From assembly GCA_037951105.1 (NCBI GenBank), contig JBAMJV010007476.1:81854-145853 (forward strand): a DNA stretch of 64,000 bases, written 5' to 3'. The notes under the pieces are model-generated. The model saw only the letters and a program-made list of their open reading frames with translations. It was not told the origin of the DNA and did not search any database. Source of the stretch: Echinarachnius parma. Taxonomy: Eukaryota; Echinodermata; Echinoidea; Clypeasteroida; Echinarachniidae. Numbering within the stretch: position 1 is the first letter of the stretch; each line of letters begins with the position of its first letter. This document shows positions 1-11,624 of this stretch, in pieces. The position numbers and the translations under genes are program-made.

Positions 1-559
1 TATTCAGCGCATCTGATGTTCAAAGGGGCAGACAGCGTATAACAGATAAGTTAACACTCAAGTCAAGTGGCTCCGGGAAACATCATATCTAATTATTTAT
101 TGGACTAGCTGCATTAGCCCCATTCTTTTTTTTCTTTAAATGCGTGTATAATTTTAGAATTTGGATTAAATGACAAGATGGGATGCAAAATATGATTGTA
201 TATATTTTTCTTATGAAGATGACATCATTCATTGACCTGTCTGTACATCATTATTTTATTGTCTGAATTTGTCTGCCAGTTACGGCTAAATTTATATCTT
301 CTTTTGAAATGTGGACAATAAAATGCATCTTATTCTTTATCTTTACATGCCAGACATGCTGAACTCTTGTCACCGAGCCTGAGCTTCAGGCTTCGCCTTC
401 GGCTTCGCAGAATTTCACAAATAATAAACAGAAATCAGAATGTGGGTCACATTTTATTGCAATTTTTAATTAGACACGTTGGCCCTAATACGCTAATGTA
501 TGCCTACTTACACTTACTTTTACAACGTACTATCTAACTAAGCGAACTATACTCATTTA
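1..559. other. Intergenic, no gene seen
   Basis: AT-rich sequence with no convincing open frame or RNA gene. A short CTTCGCCTTCGG-type low-complexity stretch lies near 390-410. Confidence 0.5.
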
Positions 560-1302
560 TAACACGGCTCTGGTAAATTCAGTAACGTGATTGGTTAAAT
601 CCTGTCACGTGACTATTCATTAAATTTCAACAAACATGCACGACCGTGCAAAACAGGGTGCAACCCCATGCATTACTCGTTTTCGTTGCGCAACTTTTTG
701 CACGGCTATGACGTCACAATGCTTGTTTACATAGTTCTATCGGAGACAAGCTTGCGAAAGTGATTTTAAAAAAGATGGAAAAAGCTTCGTTTTGTAAATT
801 ATCGGTATTGTAGTAAATCAATCTTAGCAGTTTCGTAAATTATATGGTATGTGGTTTGATATTGGTAAGTTTTGGAATGGAAATGCATAAAATGCTTTGA
901 TAATTCTCATTTTACGGGACATTTTTTTCGGCAATTTCTGGTGGACTGCGTTTGATCTGCTGAGCTTCACATTCAGTGAAGCGAGTGCAGGTATATAGTC
1001 GGATGGTGAATTTTGTAAATTCATATTCACACTCTAGAGGGTAGATAGACTGGGTTTGTGGCATGGCAAGTCTGTTTTTAAAAATCCAGCAAAATAAACG
1101 ATTCCGTGGTTGAGCTCGTGTTATAAAACAAATAATACACGGTCTCAATTATCGTGCATCATGTAAATGCATCGCGCTCTCGGCTCTGTTAGCTGTGCGT
1201 TGCGCACTCGGCTACGCCTCGTGCGCAACGCACAGCTAACAGAGCCTCGCGTGCGATGCATTTACACAATGCACTCTAGACAGTGTATTATTTGTATAAT
1301 AT
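560..1302. mobile_element. Foldback-type non-autonomous element, copy 1
   Basis: About 740 bp. A second copy lies at 23168-23908, matching from ACGGCTCTGGTAAATTCAGT to GTGTATTATTTGTAT. The last 175 bp (about 1127-1300) form a near-perfect hairpin with arms of about 80 bases centred on the CGGCTACGCC turn near 1210. There is no coding capacity. Superfamily not assigned. Confidence 0.8.
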
Positions 1303-1310
1303 GGAGTACG

Positions 1311-1327
1311 ACACACACACACACACA

Positions 1328-1367
<40 letters not shown>

Positions 1368-1380
1368 TACACACACAAAT

Positions 1381-1454
<74 letters not shown>
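1311..1454. repeat. (CA)n / (CACG)n microsatellite
   Basis: A CA dinucleotide run with an internal ACGC tetranucleotide section (about 1327-1370). Open frames through it on both strands are low-complexity artefacts. Confidence 0.95.
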
Positions 1455-1456
<2 letters not shown>

Positions 1457-3500
1457 TTTGCATCTTACGCTGTAGCTGTAGGCATGATTTTTTTTATTGA
1501 GACGCCTATATTTCATAGGGCAACATTGCATGATAAATGGTGATATAAATTGTAGTTTCCGATAGGAATCGAAAGTAGAGTTTTGCCTGCTAATTCCTAA
1601 GGAGGTTACATATATCATATAAATAGTCCTATTCATATTCCAAGTGGTTGGACAGTACTATCATTTAAGCATATTATAAGTACACAAGCGAATCAATCAC
1701 ACAGCATTACATGGCGTATTTGTCTTGGAGCATACGCATGTCATATAGGTATGTTGCTTTTTAATTTGTATCTGATTATTGGATAACCTTCTTTTTTGTT
1801 ATTAGTATTGCTGATATCAAAATAATGAGGAAAATGTAGCGATAATACTGTTCGTTAAATTACGTAGTAGTGTTAGATTTTCAAACCTGTTTAACATTGT
1901 TTTTATGCGGGAAAATATTGTTGAATAATGTATCAGACTATATCATTGTTATGATGACATATGTATATAATATTATTGTCAGTTTGTACTTTTGCAGTAC
2001 GTGTAACATAACTATTTATTGTGTAACGTTAGTTTGGAAAATGAATTAACTTGAGTTTTAATACAACATCGCACTTACAGTTGGGCTTTTGTTCATGAAA
2101 ACATTTAATTAGAATAATTGGAATAATTAACTTCGATTATAGACTACTAATAATTGCCAAAAATGTTATTTCTTGATCAAGCAATTTGGAACAGTTGCGT
2201 GAACGTTCTATGAATTTCAGCACGATATCAATGCATAAAGGGAATGGTCTTTGCCAAAGGCGTCGATTTCTTCTCGCCATTGCGGGGATGATACGTCACT
2301 TCGACCATCTTCGGCAGGGGAGCGAAGCGACTAACCTAGCAGCACGCCTGGGATTTTATGACCGGGGGGGGGGGGGGCAGGGGGTTAAAAAATATTTTTT
2401 AACCGAATGACATCTGAAGTCAAAGGACATTGATTGAGTTCACGTTGCACACTTGGCTAGCACTTTGGTAAGAATCATTTATAAGAGTGTGGAGTAGGGA
2501 CCTATTTAGCCCCATGACAGGGCAATTATGTGCACACAATTGCAGGCCACTCTGGTGGAACCCTGAATGGAATCAGTCAAGGGACACCCACATTGGGAAT
2601 CTCATTTGGGGTCCAGGAAGCTTTTGGATTGTAAATATCCAGAACTAAAGATATTGTCTATTTATAATGTAAATAGGCAAAATAGTTGCTCAATTTAGTG
2701 GGCATTGCGAGAAGTCCTGAATAAAATGGTAACTAGGGGACCAGGTCAAATAACCTTAATGGGAGTCCAGGGGGCGCAGCCGCCGGAAGATCTTAGATGT
2801 GGGCCGTTTAGTACTCTCAAGATGCGGTTTAATTAAAGAAGACTACTGTATCAACTTTTCACATAATGAATGAGAGGAGGTAATTTCCCTTCATTTTAAT
2901 GTTTTTTTTTTTTTTAACCCCAATTATTGGGTCGGGGGGGGGGGGGGGGTGGAATAATAATACAGGCCATCCCCACCTCAAATATTGTGGGATATATCCC
3001 ATCCCCCCCCCCCCCCCTTCCCTCGTTATTGACGCCCATGGTCTTTGTATAGGCTAACTGACAAAAGGTGGATATCTTAACAATATCATGAAATAAACCC
3101 TTTGATTTATTTTTCATTCATTGCCTTTCTAGACCAAACAAGTTGGGAGCAGTCGGGTATATGACAACGCTGAACATCGCATGGATGTCCCAACAAGATA
3201 TCATTGACTCGACTTGTTCGTTATGACTGAGACCAATCAGATAGGCCAGTCCCATCAGATAGACAACCTTTCTGGAACGCATGACCAACGGCAACCTCGT
3301 GGATTGTGTAGAGTGAAACTATCGGGAAATTATACATAGGAAGGAAACTGATTAAAGATAATCGGCTGGCAACCATGGCAACGGACCTTTGGAACTGAGA
3401 CATGTAATTATGTGACACATAATATTCTACGTTCTCACATATTATCAAGCCTATACCGACCTTCCATGTCACATTCGGTAGATAAAAGGAAACATACAGA
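1455..3500. other. Intergenic, no gene seen
   Basis: AT-rich spacer with several homopolymer runs (G run near 2363-2377; facing G and C runs near 2934-2950 and 3003-3017). No splice-bounded coding frame recognised. Confidence 0.5.
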
Positions 3501-3509
3501 AGCGTCTGA

Positions 3510-3517
3510 TATATATA
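3510..3517 (+). promoter_or_regulatory. TATA box of the 3613 gene
   Basis: TATATATA about 100 bases before the ATG at 3613. Transcription would be expected to start near 3540 in a TCTTCTTG context, leaving a short unspliced leader. The position fits a real TATA promoter, but this is inferred from sequence only. Confidence 0.5.
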
Positions 3518-3612
3518 CATAAAAAGTCAAACTCTTCTTGTATCGTCCGCTAGTTTATCTCTGACAATCAAATCAAATCTGACTTAACCAACTTAAATCG
3601 AATAATTAGCAA

Positions 3613-4425
3613 ATGGCGGCCGCGTCTGATACTGATAATGGGCGGAGATTGGACCTAAATGATGGGTACGAGCTGGTGAGTGGCCTCGGGTCCGTGGTCA
3701 AGATCAATGCGTACGAAGTCGTTGACGTGACATCCCCAGGGCATCTCGCAGAGGGTGAAGACACATCCTCAATCGGGGCAACCGGAGAGGAACATTTAAA
3801 ACGCACAAGTAGTGTCTCTATGTCAGATATCCGCAATAAATGCGACGGTGCTTTCTTGGCAAATGTGGATGGTAATTCTTACAATGATGAGGGAGCTACG
3901 AAGTCCGTCTCGACCACGCTCAGATCTCCTCAGATTAAACTTACGTTAAAAGGGTTTAGGAAGAAAATGGTGCGCTGGAGTCGGCATTTTAATCTAAATA
4001 AATTCAACCTTGACAACTTTCCCACTCGCTCGCCATTTCTACCACGAAAAGCGTTTGCGGGCGGGAACGCACTCGGCAACGATCCGTGTCCGGATGTCGT
4101 ATCTGGGTCTCGGGAATTCGAAGTACGAGCGTCGTGTTCTTCCGACCAGGGGTACGACTTACTGGAATCGCAATTTAAAGTCTTGAATTCGCAACTGCAC
4201 GGTTCAGACAACTTGACGTCAACGGCTCGCTGTAAAGGGGCAAAGGAACGATGTTCCGACGATGGTTATGACTTGTTGGGTGAAGTGGTGAAGGATGACC
4301 CAGGACAAGCAAGTAATGCAGCGGACACTACTCAAAGAAGCAAGTCCTCCAGTATCAGAGCCACGCTGGTAAACGTCGGGCAAAAGATTGCGGAATGGAA
4401 TTCGCTTACGAATCATTCGGAATAA
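3613..4425 (+). CDS. Single-exon 270-residue protein, unknown family, repeated GY(D/E)L motifs
   Basis: I do not recognise the family. The frame is complete and intronless, starts at GCAAATGG, follows a well-placed TATA box, and its TAA stop lies inside an AATAAA signal (4423-4428). The product is hydrophilic, with no signal peptide or membrane span. Tyrosine motifs recur: GYELV (Y19), AYEVV (Y34), QGYDLL (Y181) and DGYDLL (Y219), each in a D/E/S-rich setting. Two further segments resemble each other: residues 107-122 and 248-263 share I-(K/R)-x-T-L-x5-K-x3-W without gaps. Residues 113-131 are strongly basic. The YxxL/V motifs could be SH2 ligands or endocytic signals, but this is inference. 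It could also be a retrocopy-derived or lineage-specific gene. Confidence 0.7.
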   Translation: MAAASDTDNGRRLDLNDGYELVSGLGSVVKINAYEVVDVTSPGHLAEGEDTSSIGATGEEHLKRTSSVSMSDIRNKCDGAFLANVDGNSYNDEGATKSVSTTLRSPQIKLTLKGFRKKMVRWSRHFNLNKFNLDNFPTRSPFLPRKAFAGGNALGNDPCPDVVSGSREFEVRASCSSDQGYDLLESQFKVLNSQLHGSDNLTSTARCKGAKERCSDDGYDLLGEVVKDDPGQASNAADTTQRSKSSSIRATLVNVGQKIAEWNSLTNHSE

Positions 4426-4439
4426 ACATAATACATCTG

Positions 4440-5191
4440 TTCCAAATGGCTTGCAACGAACAGTCACGTATCACGTATCACGTTCACGTTTTGCGCTATT
4501 TCGTAATAAAAGGTGACTCTAATTTGCGAAGAGTAGGGCCTACCATTCGTTGTTTTCCACGCCGGTAAAACACGAATTGTCGCGTTTACCAAAACGTGAC
4601 GTGAGTGTTTAAAAGGGTGTGTTGAAATTGTTTGAAGCCGAGACCGAGAATTTTCAACATTTTCGTGGCCGAGACCAGGGTTCTTCTCAATTTTCGAGGC
4701 CGAGACCATCGGTAATGATGGTCGAGACTCCTTAAATGTGGTCTTGAGACCAGCTACAAGTCTACAAGTTGTAAAGGGCGTGGGGGTTCAACCCTCCTCC
4801 CCCCCCCCCCCCCAAAAAAAAACAGTCATTTTTTGTCAAAGGGGTGGGGGGGGGGGGGGTTGAACCCCCCATACCCACCCATATCCCCCGCCCCCCTGGG
4901 TACGCCTATGCTTGTTGGTAATTGGTATATATAACAGTAGGTAGGACTGGTTCGTTATCGGTTGAATTTAAACCGAGAATTAGTCTCTTCTCAATGACAA
5001 TTTACCTTCTTCTTTTTTTTTTTACTCAAGCGCCAATTTACGTGAGCTTTCGTGGTTTGCATATAGTATATCAACAAACTGTTGGGTCACGTAACCCAAC
5101 ACTTCGTAGACTTGGGTGACCTTTTTCACGAAAAGGCGCAAAACGTGAACGTGAACGTGATACGTGATACGTGACTGTTCGTTGCAAGCCG
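4440..5191. mobile_element. Long inverted-repeat (foldback) element
   Basis: About 100 bp at 4440-4545 recur inverted at about 5090-5191 (TTGCAACGAACAGTCACGTA on the left, its complement on the right). The arms contain stacked GATACGTGATACGTGA-type subrepeats. The centre holds poly-C and poly-G tracts (4796-4890). The left arm begins about 15 bases after the stop of the 3613 gene, so its transcripts may read into it. Confidence 0.7.
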
Positions 5192-5504
5192 TTCCAAATT
5201 TACCAGTCATGCAACCAAATAACGCTGGGACTCCTAAAGCACTTTATCAAGCATCATCGGCGGCATTAAATGGTTATTATGGAAGTGGCTTGTCGTTTTT
5301 CTAGACCACGGGCCAAAATGTAAAATGTGCAATCGACACAACAGGCTACAACACGTTAACAATCTACTTAAGATACTAGAGAGAATCATGAATAGTTGGA
5401 GATTATGAGGACATAAGGACATCGAGATTTGAGACACCTACAGAAATGCAGGGACACAAGAAGAACGCTCACTATTCTATGGTTGACAGGTACAGTGACA
5501 GTTA

Positions 5505-5654
5505 CAGTGGCCTAGCCTGGTCGGACTGATTGGGGGCACACATAATGTATTACCATATTTTTTTCATAAATGTCCCTCTTTTGTTTCTATTGCGTGTTTT
5601 TTAAAAATCAAGTTAGGGAAGAGCCCCCCTGTGCCTCATGTAGCTATGTCACTG
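5505..5654. mobile_element. CAGTGGCG-ended short element, degenerate copy
   Basis: Begins CAGTGGCCTAGCC and ends TAGCTATGTCACTG, with the internal CCGACT-GATTGGGGGCAC and ACATAAGG-like core (inverted) shared with the copies at 8573 and 32141. Confidence 0.6.
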
Positions 5655-5883
5655 CTATAGAAGTAAAATCATACTGACTATGATCAGTTTACAGATCCTT
5701 ACAGATACTGCATTATTAGGCCTATTAATCGAAGGACTAGTGCAGTAAACCATGCATGGTTGACGGATAATAATAAAAACCTAATTTTAATAAAGCTGTT
5801 TACAAAATTGATACAAATGAAGTAATTTCTTGAAATCAGGAGAATGTAGACCGTATAGGATATCACTCTGAACAAAATAATTT

Positions 5884-6030
5884 CTTCATTATAGGTGTGG
5901 TAGAGCGCATGCTTTCCGATCGTGAGATTCCGAGTTTGAACCCAGCCCACTTCGTTTTGTCCTTCAGCAAGGCATTTAATCCACATTGCTGCTCTCTACT
6001 CAGGTGTATAAATTAGCTTGGTGCACCTAT
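5884..6030 (+). repeat. tRNA-derived SINE, partial copy
   Basis: Has a polymerase III A box (GGTAGAGCGCATGC) and B box (GAGTTTGAACC), followed by the TTCAGCAAGGCATTTAATCC body also seen at 9690. The tail is lost after TTAGCTTGGTGCACC. Confidence 0.8.
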
Positions 6031-6616
6031 TTTTATTATCATTATCAATTGGAAACACAGTAGAAAAGTATGAAACACTCTTATACATGTATGTAACCAT
6101 TGAGCATTATATTATATATATCATATAAGTCTGAAATATGTAAATTTAATATTGATATACTGTATGTTACATCAACTATAATTAGCCTTAGAATGTTTTC
6201 TTTCTCATTGTTATTGGAGAGCACATTGATATGCAGTAATGGTAATGAAATGTGCTACAACTATAAGAATCCGTGATTATTTATTTTATTACTATAAAAT
6301 ATTATGTAAGTTATATAATCCTCCTTTCACACAAATAATTGTTTGCTAAGGCCCAAGGGCACTGAAGCATATATGGATGGAAGCAATGTTTGCCCTTATT
6401 TATTGTATATATATAAATATAACACTTACAGTATGTGTATATTGTATGTATTCCCTATAAAACGATAATCAAGCATTTTGAATTAGTTTCTGATTGTATA
6501 TCTGAGTAATGATGAGTATTGGAATAGGAAGGAAAAGTTAATACATCTTTTAGTAAAAATAGAACTTCCAAACACAAAATACAGACACGGTTATTTATAT
6601 TTATGTAGCACATAAA

Positions 6617-6715
6617 CAACACACACACATGCACACACATGCATGCATGCACACACACAGACAGACAATGACATACATACACAAACAAACACACACGCAC
6701 GCACATACATACACT
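6617..6715. repeat. ACAC/ACAT microsatellite
   Basis: Imperfect CA-rich run with CATG, CAGA and CATA interruptions. The minus-strand open frames across it are artefacts. Confidence 0.85.
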
Positions 6716-7127
6716 TTTGTTTACATATGAATAAATAGGGGAAACAATCACACCTAGAAAATAAAATATTGTACAACTAAAAATCACAAATGAAACAGAT
6801 TTGAAATGTATTTTCATCACAAACATAATGTGATTTATTATTTACATATCTACTGGAAAACAATTACAATTTAGAAATTCTACTCATACAAATTGACAGT
6901 ATTTCTGTATGTTATTAAGTAACATTCATGAAAAATAATATGAAATTAATCTACTCTATATGTATCACAAATAAGATTTCCCAGAGGCTATAATTCTAGA
7001 GAAATAAATGTTTCTAAAAATTAACCTACAGTTTTCTAAACTTTTCTGTCTATAACAAAACAGGATTGCACAATAGTTCATAACAAGACATTTTTTCATC
7101 ATATTGACATTTTCATTTTAATTCTTA

Positions 7128-7203
7128 ACCCGTTCCCTATGAGTTTCTGAAATCCCAATAGACTTTGTGCTCAACCCATTCGGTTCCCATAGCCAAGGGG
7201 TTA
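7128..7203. repeat. Short (~80 bp) dispersed repeat
   Basis: Matches the family GATTCTGAAATCCCCATAGA ... GGTTCCCGTAGGCAAGGGGTTAA, found at 13547, 35892, 36410, 36880, 37108 and 63418. It has inverted ends (TTAACCNGTTCCC and GGGGTTAA). Confidence 0.7.
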
Positions 7204-7530
7204 ATACAGCCAAGGGCAAAGAAACTTAACAAATAAATGATGTTGTAATTATTCTCTTTTAAATAACTGTACACATTATCTCTTTCAAGGTAAAAAGTAT
7301 AAATATGAAATAAGAGGTATAAAAGTGGATAATATTGTTTGGAATATAAAACTTGCAATACACATTTATAACAAAGAGGCCTTCACTAGTGTTGAGGAAA
7401 ATTTCTTCTGTGAAAGAGATGGACTAAATAATCATGTTTAGGGTTGAGCTATATTTCCTTTGTAAAGACATAATTATCACTTGAAAATTTAGCGCCATAT
7501 ATAGAGAGAAGACAAGACAATATGCAGAAC

Positions 7531-7915
7531 TTAAATCTAGTAACATTGTCCAAATCCTCAAAATCCAATTGGAACTCTAGTGGTTCCCTCATACCTTGTT
7601 GTATTCGTTTTAATAAATAAAGCATGGGACAGGTTTTATTTATTTTTCTTCCCTTTGGTTAAAAAGATATTTACGATTTAAATGTTTAGATGTTAAACTA
7701 TCTACTGGATAGTCATTACCATGTACAAAGTCAGTGCAATAAGTTAGTGAATATCACTTTGCAATGATTTTTGCTCATTACTCGACCATATAACATCCAT
7801 TTAACTTGAAATTGTCACACAATACCCAGTGGACATATCAGATAACAACAATACACATTGTATCAACAATTCATCACTTTTCGCACATGTCAACAAAGGT
7901 ACTAGGTCCCTTTAA
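7531..7915. mobile_element. TTAA-flanked MITE, family B, copy 1
   Basis: Ends TCTAGTAACATTGTCC and its inverted counterpart TACTAGGTCCCT, flanked by TTAA (7531-7534 and 7912-7915). Homologous along its length to 27866-28261. No coding capacity. Confidence 0.75.
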
Positions 7916-8056
7916 ATCATCAACTTGACCTCCTCACTCCCACCCGTTGATAACAAGGCCATTATAGTTCATACCTTGTGCAGTGTTACGGCAACTGGAG
8001 TGGCACATTCTTGAGTGGAGTTATATTGAGTAACTTGAAAGTAAAGTAAAGTGGAG

Positions 8057-8471
8057 TTAAAGGGGACCACCAGGCAAAGAACAACACATTATTATATGTT
8101 TTGGTACCGTTTTGTGATATCAAATAGATACCCAACACTTTGCAAAGGGTTGTGTAATTCATAAACAAAGCAATTCATTTCTACCACTTACGGAACCACT
8201 ACTATTTCCTGGTTCGTACGGGCCAAACATTTGCGAGTACGTCAATGCGATTCACGCGTACGTTTGTAGACAATAGAATCCCGGGCGATTCGTTCGCTCT
8301 GCACACATTAGCCTTCGCAATTCAGACCGCATACTTTAGAATGGTGAGGCGTTTTCCAATTATATATTTTTTCTGGAAACATATTTTTGTGATTTTGTCG
8401 ATGGAATGGAATACTGAAGATGTTACCTTTCTTTTATAAGAATGTTATTTTTGGGTGGTGGTACCCTTTAA
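8057..8471. mobile_element. TTAA-flanked MITE, family F, full copy
   Basis: AGGGGACCACCAGGCAAAG at the left and an inverted GGGTGGTGGTACCCT at the right, flanked by TTAA (8057-8060, 8468-8471). A left-end fragment of the same family starts at 10257. Confidence 0.75.
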
Positions 8472-8572
8472 TATGTTGTGGTTGAAATAAATAACTTGAA
8501 GAGTAACTTGAAAGTAAAGGAGAGACTGAGCTTTCGATCCTAGCAGAATCATTGTCAGTTGTTAGGGGCAAC

Positions 8573-8772
8573 CAGTGGCGTAGCAACCAGGGGGGGGGGG
8601 GCATGGGGGGCACGTGCCCCCCCCCCCCCCCCCAATAATTTGAAGAGAAAAAACAATAGGAAACATAAGGGAACATTTTTGTTTGTAAAAAAACAAAGAA
8701 ATACATAAGGTGTGCCCCCCCCCCCAATAATTGTACGTGCCCCCCAATCAGTCCGAGCACGCTACGCCAATG
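8573..8772. mobile_element. CAGTGGCGTAGC-ended element with poly-G/poly-C tracts
   Basis: Terminal CAGTGGCGTAGC and inverted GCTACGCCAATG. Internal poly-G and poly-C runs flank an AT-rich core that includes ACATAAGG and AAGAAATACATAAGG. Same family as 32141-32392. Confidence 0.75.
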
Positions 8773-9217
8773 GGGGCATCAATAACAAACATGTCACCAT
8801 CTTATTGTATGTCATATCATATCTTTCATTTGTGTGTATAACACAGTTATTTGTAGAGAGAATAAACATTCAGAATAGCAACAATAACAAGCATACATTA
8901 TCAGGATATCACCATCCTATTGTAGCTTATGTACAATATCTTTCATATTTTTAAATCAATGACACAATTACATGTAGAGAGAATAAGCGGCATTTAGCAT
9001 TCAGAAATTAAAATGTGGATGAAATATTTGGCAAACAAGCATGTAATATCAAGAATCATTTTGAAATACTTGCATTTTACTTGGAATTTAAACTTAAAGA
9101 AGGAAATATAACGTTGGAAATAGCACACATTTATCTATCATGGGTTACATATTTTATTGTATACACTCAATGGGATTGTGTTCCTGGTGATTGGCTATTG
9201 TACAAAATGGCAATACA

Positions 9218-9310
9218 TAACAAAAATAATAATAATAATGTTTGCGATTTATATAGCGCCTAATACATGTATGATTGATAATCATCTCTAAGCACTTTAC
9301 ACTATTATTA
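9218..9310. repeat. (AAT)n-TTTATATAGCGC SINE-tail repeat
   Basis: AATAATAAT followed by ATTTATATAGCGCCTAATA and a TCTCTAAGCACTTTACAC end. Relatives occur near 16205, 16808, 30830, 33919, 36659, 45886 and 53085. Probably 3' tails of a SINE family. Confidence 0.65.
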
Positions 9311-9448
9311 CATTAGTATTAAAAGAGGAAGAGTCAATATCTTGTCCATCATATTAAAAAGTCAAATACTAAAATGGTCTGAAACTGAATTCACTAACAT
9401 AATCTCATTTTAATTGCTATGACTAGGAAATAATATGAAACTTCTGAT

Positions 9449-10082
9449 TTAAAGGGATCTAGTAACTTTGCTGACATTTGCAAACACTAACAAAGGGTTG
9501 ATAAAGTGTGTATTTCTGTGATCAAATATGTCCACTGAGTAATGTGTGAAATATGGTTGACAAATGAGCAAAAATGCAAAGTGATATTTGCTAAGCCATT
9601 GCCCAACCTCTGTACACAGCTGTAAGGATCCAAGGGAGACTTTCAAATTCGAACATTTCAATTATAAAAATGTTTACAGCGAAAGATATTTGGAAAAGAG
9701 CGCGTGCTTTCTGATCGTGAGACCCCGAGTTCGAACCCTGCCCACTGCCTTTGTCCTTCAGCAAGGCATTTAATCCACATTGCTGCTCTCTACCCAGGTG
9801 TATAATGGGTACCTGGTCTGGTGAAAATTAGCTTGGTGCACCCATATAGGGTTGCCCGCTAGTATGCTCCCCGGGGAGTTGAGAATGTGTACAATATCAT
9901 TGTGCGGGTCTGAACTGTACCAAATGACCAGGGATAATAATAAGCGCTTTGAGCACCTTATATTAGGTGGATATTGCGCAATATAAATATCCTATATTAT
10001 TATTATTATTAAAACCAAAACTTGGTCCATGCTTCTATTGGTAATACAAATACATTTTGACAACGTTACAGGATCCCTTTAA
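9449..10082. mobile_element. TTAA-flanked family B element interrupted by a SINE
   Basis: Left end TTAAAGGGATCTAGTAAC and right end GTTACAGGATCCCTTTAA form inverted termini with TTAA on both sides. The SINE at 9690-10015 sits inside, so the SINE is the younger insertion. Confidence 0.75.
9690..10015 (+). repeat. tRNA-derived SINE, near full length
   Basis: tRNA-like head with GAGCGCGTGC (A box) and GAGTTCGAACC (B box), a body containing ACCCAGGTGTATAATGGGTA and GGGTTGCCCGCTAGTATGC, then AAGCGCTTTGAGCACC and an ATTATTATT tail. The layout resembles tRNA SINEs of echinoderms and other invertebrate deuterostomes. Confidence 0.85.
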
Positions 10083-10256
10083 GCACACAAGGAAATGGCT
10101 ACATCTAGAGCAGTTTGCATTGTTGTTTGACAGATGTAAATGATGTTATGAATATGCTTCCTATTGTCTTGAAGTTTTGAATCCACAATTTCAGTTTCAC
10201 ATGTACATGTATCATGCTCATTTCCTCATAATTGACTTGGGTTTCAAGGAATACAC

Positions 10257-10400
10257 TTAAAGGGTACCACCCGGCAAAGAACACATAATTATATCTTTTT
10301 ATACAGTTTTGTGATATCAAATAGATACCCAATATTTTGCAAAGCTGACACCCCATAATTATCATTTCTACATCTATTATCTCACTTAACCAGATACCAG
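10257..10400. mobile_element. TTAA MITE family F, left-end fragment
   Basis: TTAAAGGGTACCACCCGGC followed by the TTTTGTGATATCAAATAGAT core shared with 8057-8471. The right end is missing. Confidence 0.65.
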
Positions 10401-10437
10401 TGTAAAAATAAGGACCTTGTAATATACATATTCATGA

Positions 10438-10983
10438 TTAAAGGGGTAGTTCAGTTTTGGTATAGAGGGTGCTGCCAACAAATTTTTTTGTGAGATAATG
10501 AAAAACTGAGTGTACAAATTGAAAGACTTTAGAGCATACAATTTTAATGGCAGAATAAACTTTATTTGATCAAAATCGGTTCAGAAACGGCTGAAATATC
10601 AATAAATATATCCGATCATAATATATCTGGGCCCAGATTTATTCAATGATTTTTTTTTTTAATTGTTTAAATGCTTACACTTTTTCAAAAATTTTCAAAA
10701 GGGGTTTTTAAATAGTTGTTGATGATCTCTCTATTTAATCATTATTTCAACAAAACATCACATGCATAATTTTGTATGAAAATGATTGAAACCAATGCTT
10801 TTTTAGAGAGCGCTCTTTTGTGTTTGAATGGCTCTTTTTTAATAATAACAGGCTTTTAATTTAGTCGTTTGTTAATTTCTATACATTTCGAGCATGGTGG
10901 AGTTATAACTATTAGTTTGTAATGTTATTGTGCAGGTTTGGTTTCTAAAGCTCAGCCTTACCAAAACTGTACTACCCCTTTAA
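10438..10983. mobile_element. TTAA-flanked MITE, family A, full copy
   Basis: 538 bp between TTAA duplications. Ends AGGGGTAGTTCAGTTTTGG and the inverted CCAAAACTGTACTACCCCT. Other copies lie at 32940, 50825 and 52374, with internal pieces at 56653 and 56911. No coding capacity. The TTAA target is typical of piggyBac-type transposons. Confidence 0.85.
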
Positions 10984-11062
10984 TTGTACAATCAACCAAT
11001 TGATCAATATATTGATTAATTAATTGCGAGTACAATTGATTGATTAATTGTACAATCAATCA
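10984..11062. repeat. AT-rich ATTGATTG palindromic repeat
   Basis: A run of ATTGATTAATTGTACAATCA-like units that read similarly on both strands, directly after the family A element. Confidence 0.6.
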
Positions 11063-11231
11063 TGGCTCTTTATGTTATGGGACCCTGATATGAAAGCAGA
11101 TTTATAGATAAAAATGTCTTGTTGAAGGACATAAAAACCAGGGCAGTGATTGGTTTAGAACTTGGACATCAAGACCTGAAGACACATGCCGTGCATTACT
11201 AGACAGAAAATAGAAATTGTTGATGGTATAG

Positions 11232-11420
11232 GCAGAGGCGAAAGGGAGTCGAACTGATTGGGGAGGCTTGCAAACTATTGGTGGGACACACTATGTTTGT
11301 CTTTATTTTGTAAATAATTTCCCCCTTATATTTTGTATTGCTTTGTTGAGGGAGGGCACATGCCCCTTCCCCCCCCCCCCCCCCCCCCTCCTCCCCGCCC
11401 TGTAGCTACACCAAGGAGTA
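11232..11420. mobile_element. CAGTGGCG-family element, degenerate copy
   Basis: GTCGAACTGATTGGGG near the left and a long C run before GTAGCTAC at the right mirror the 8573 and 32141 copies. Confidence 0.55.
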
Positions 11421-11624
11421 TTAGACTACTTATCATTCTAGTACACTTGTTGGGGTGCCAATCTTAGCTTTCCTCATTTATTGCAGGATGATGTTTGCTT
11501 TGAACAGGCAATATAAAGTAGGTTTGGGGCTTCAACTTATTAGCCTGTTCCTTTACTAGATTATGAAACCCTCTGGAGTTAATACAAGACCCACCAGGTT
11601 CCCATAGGCACTGGGTTAATAACT

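Noticed and set aside
1167-1636. Frames of His/Thr or Val/Cys repeats
   Set aside because: Pure consequence of the CA/ACGC microsatellite.
3221-3520. 99-residue minus-strand frame upstream of the 3613 gene
   Set aside because: Covers the TATA box and promoter of the plus-strand gene, with no supporting splice or start context.
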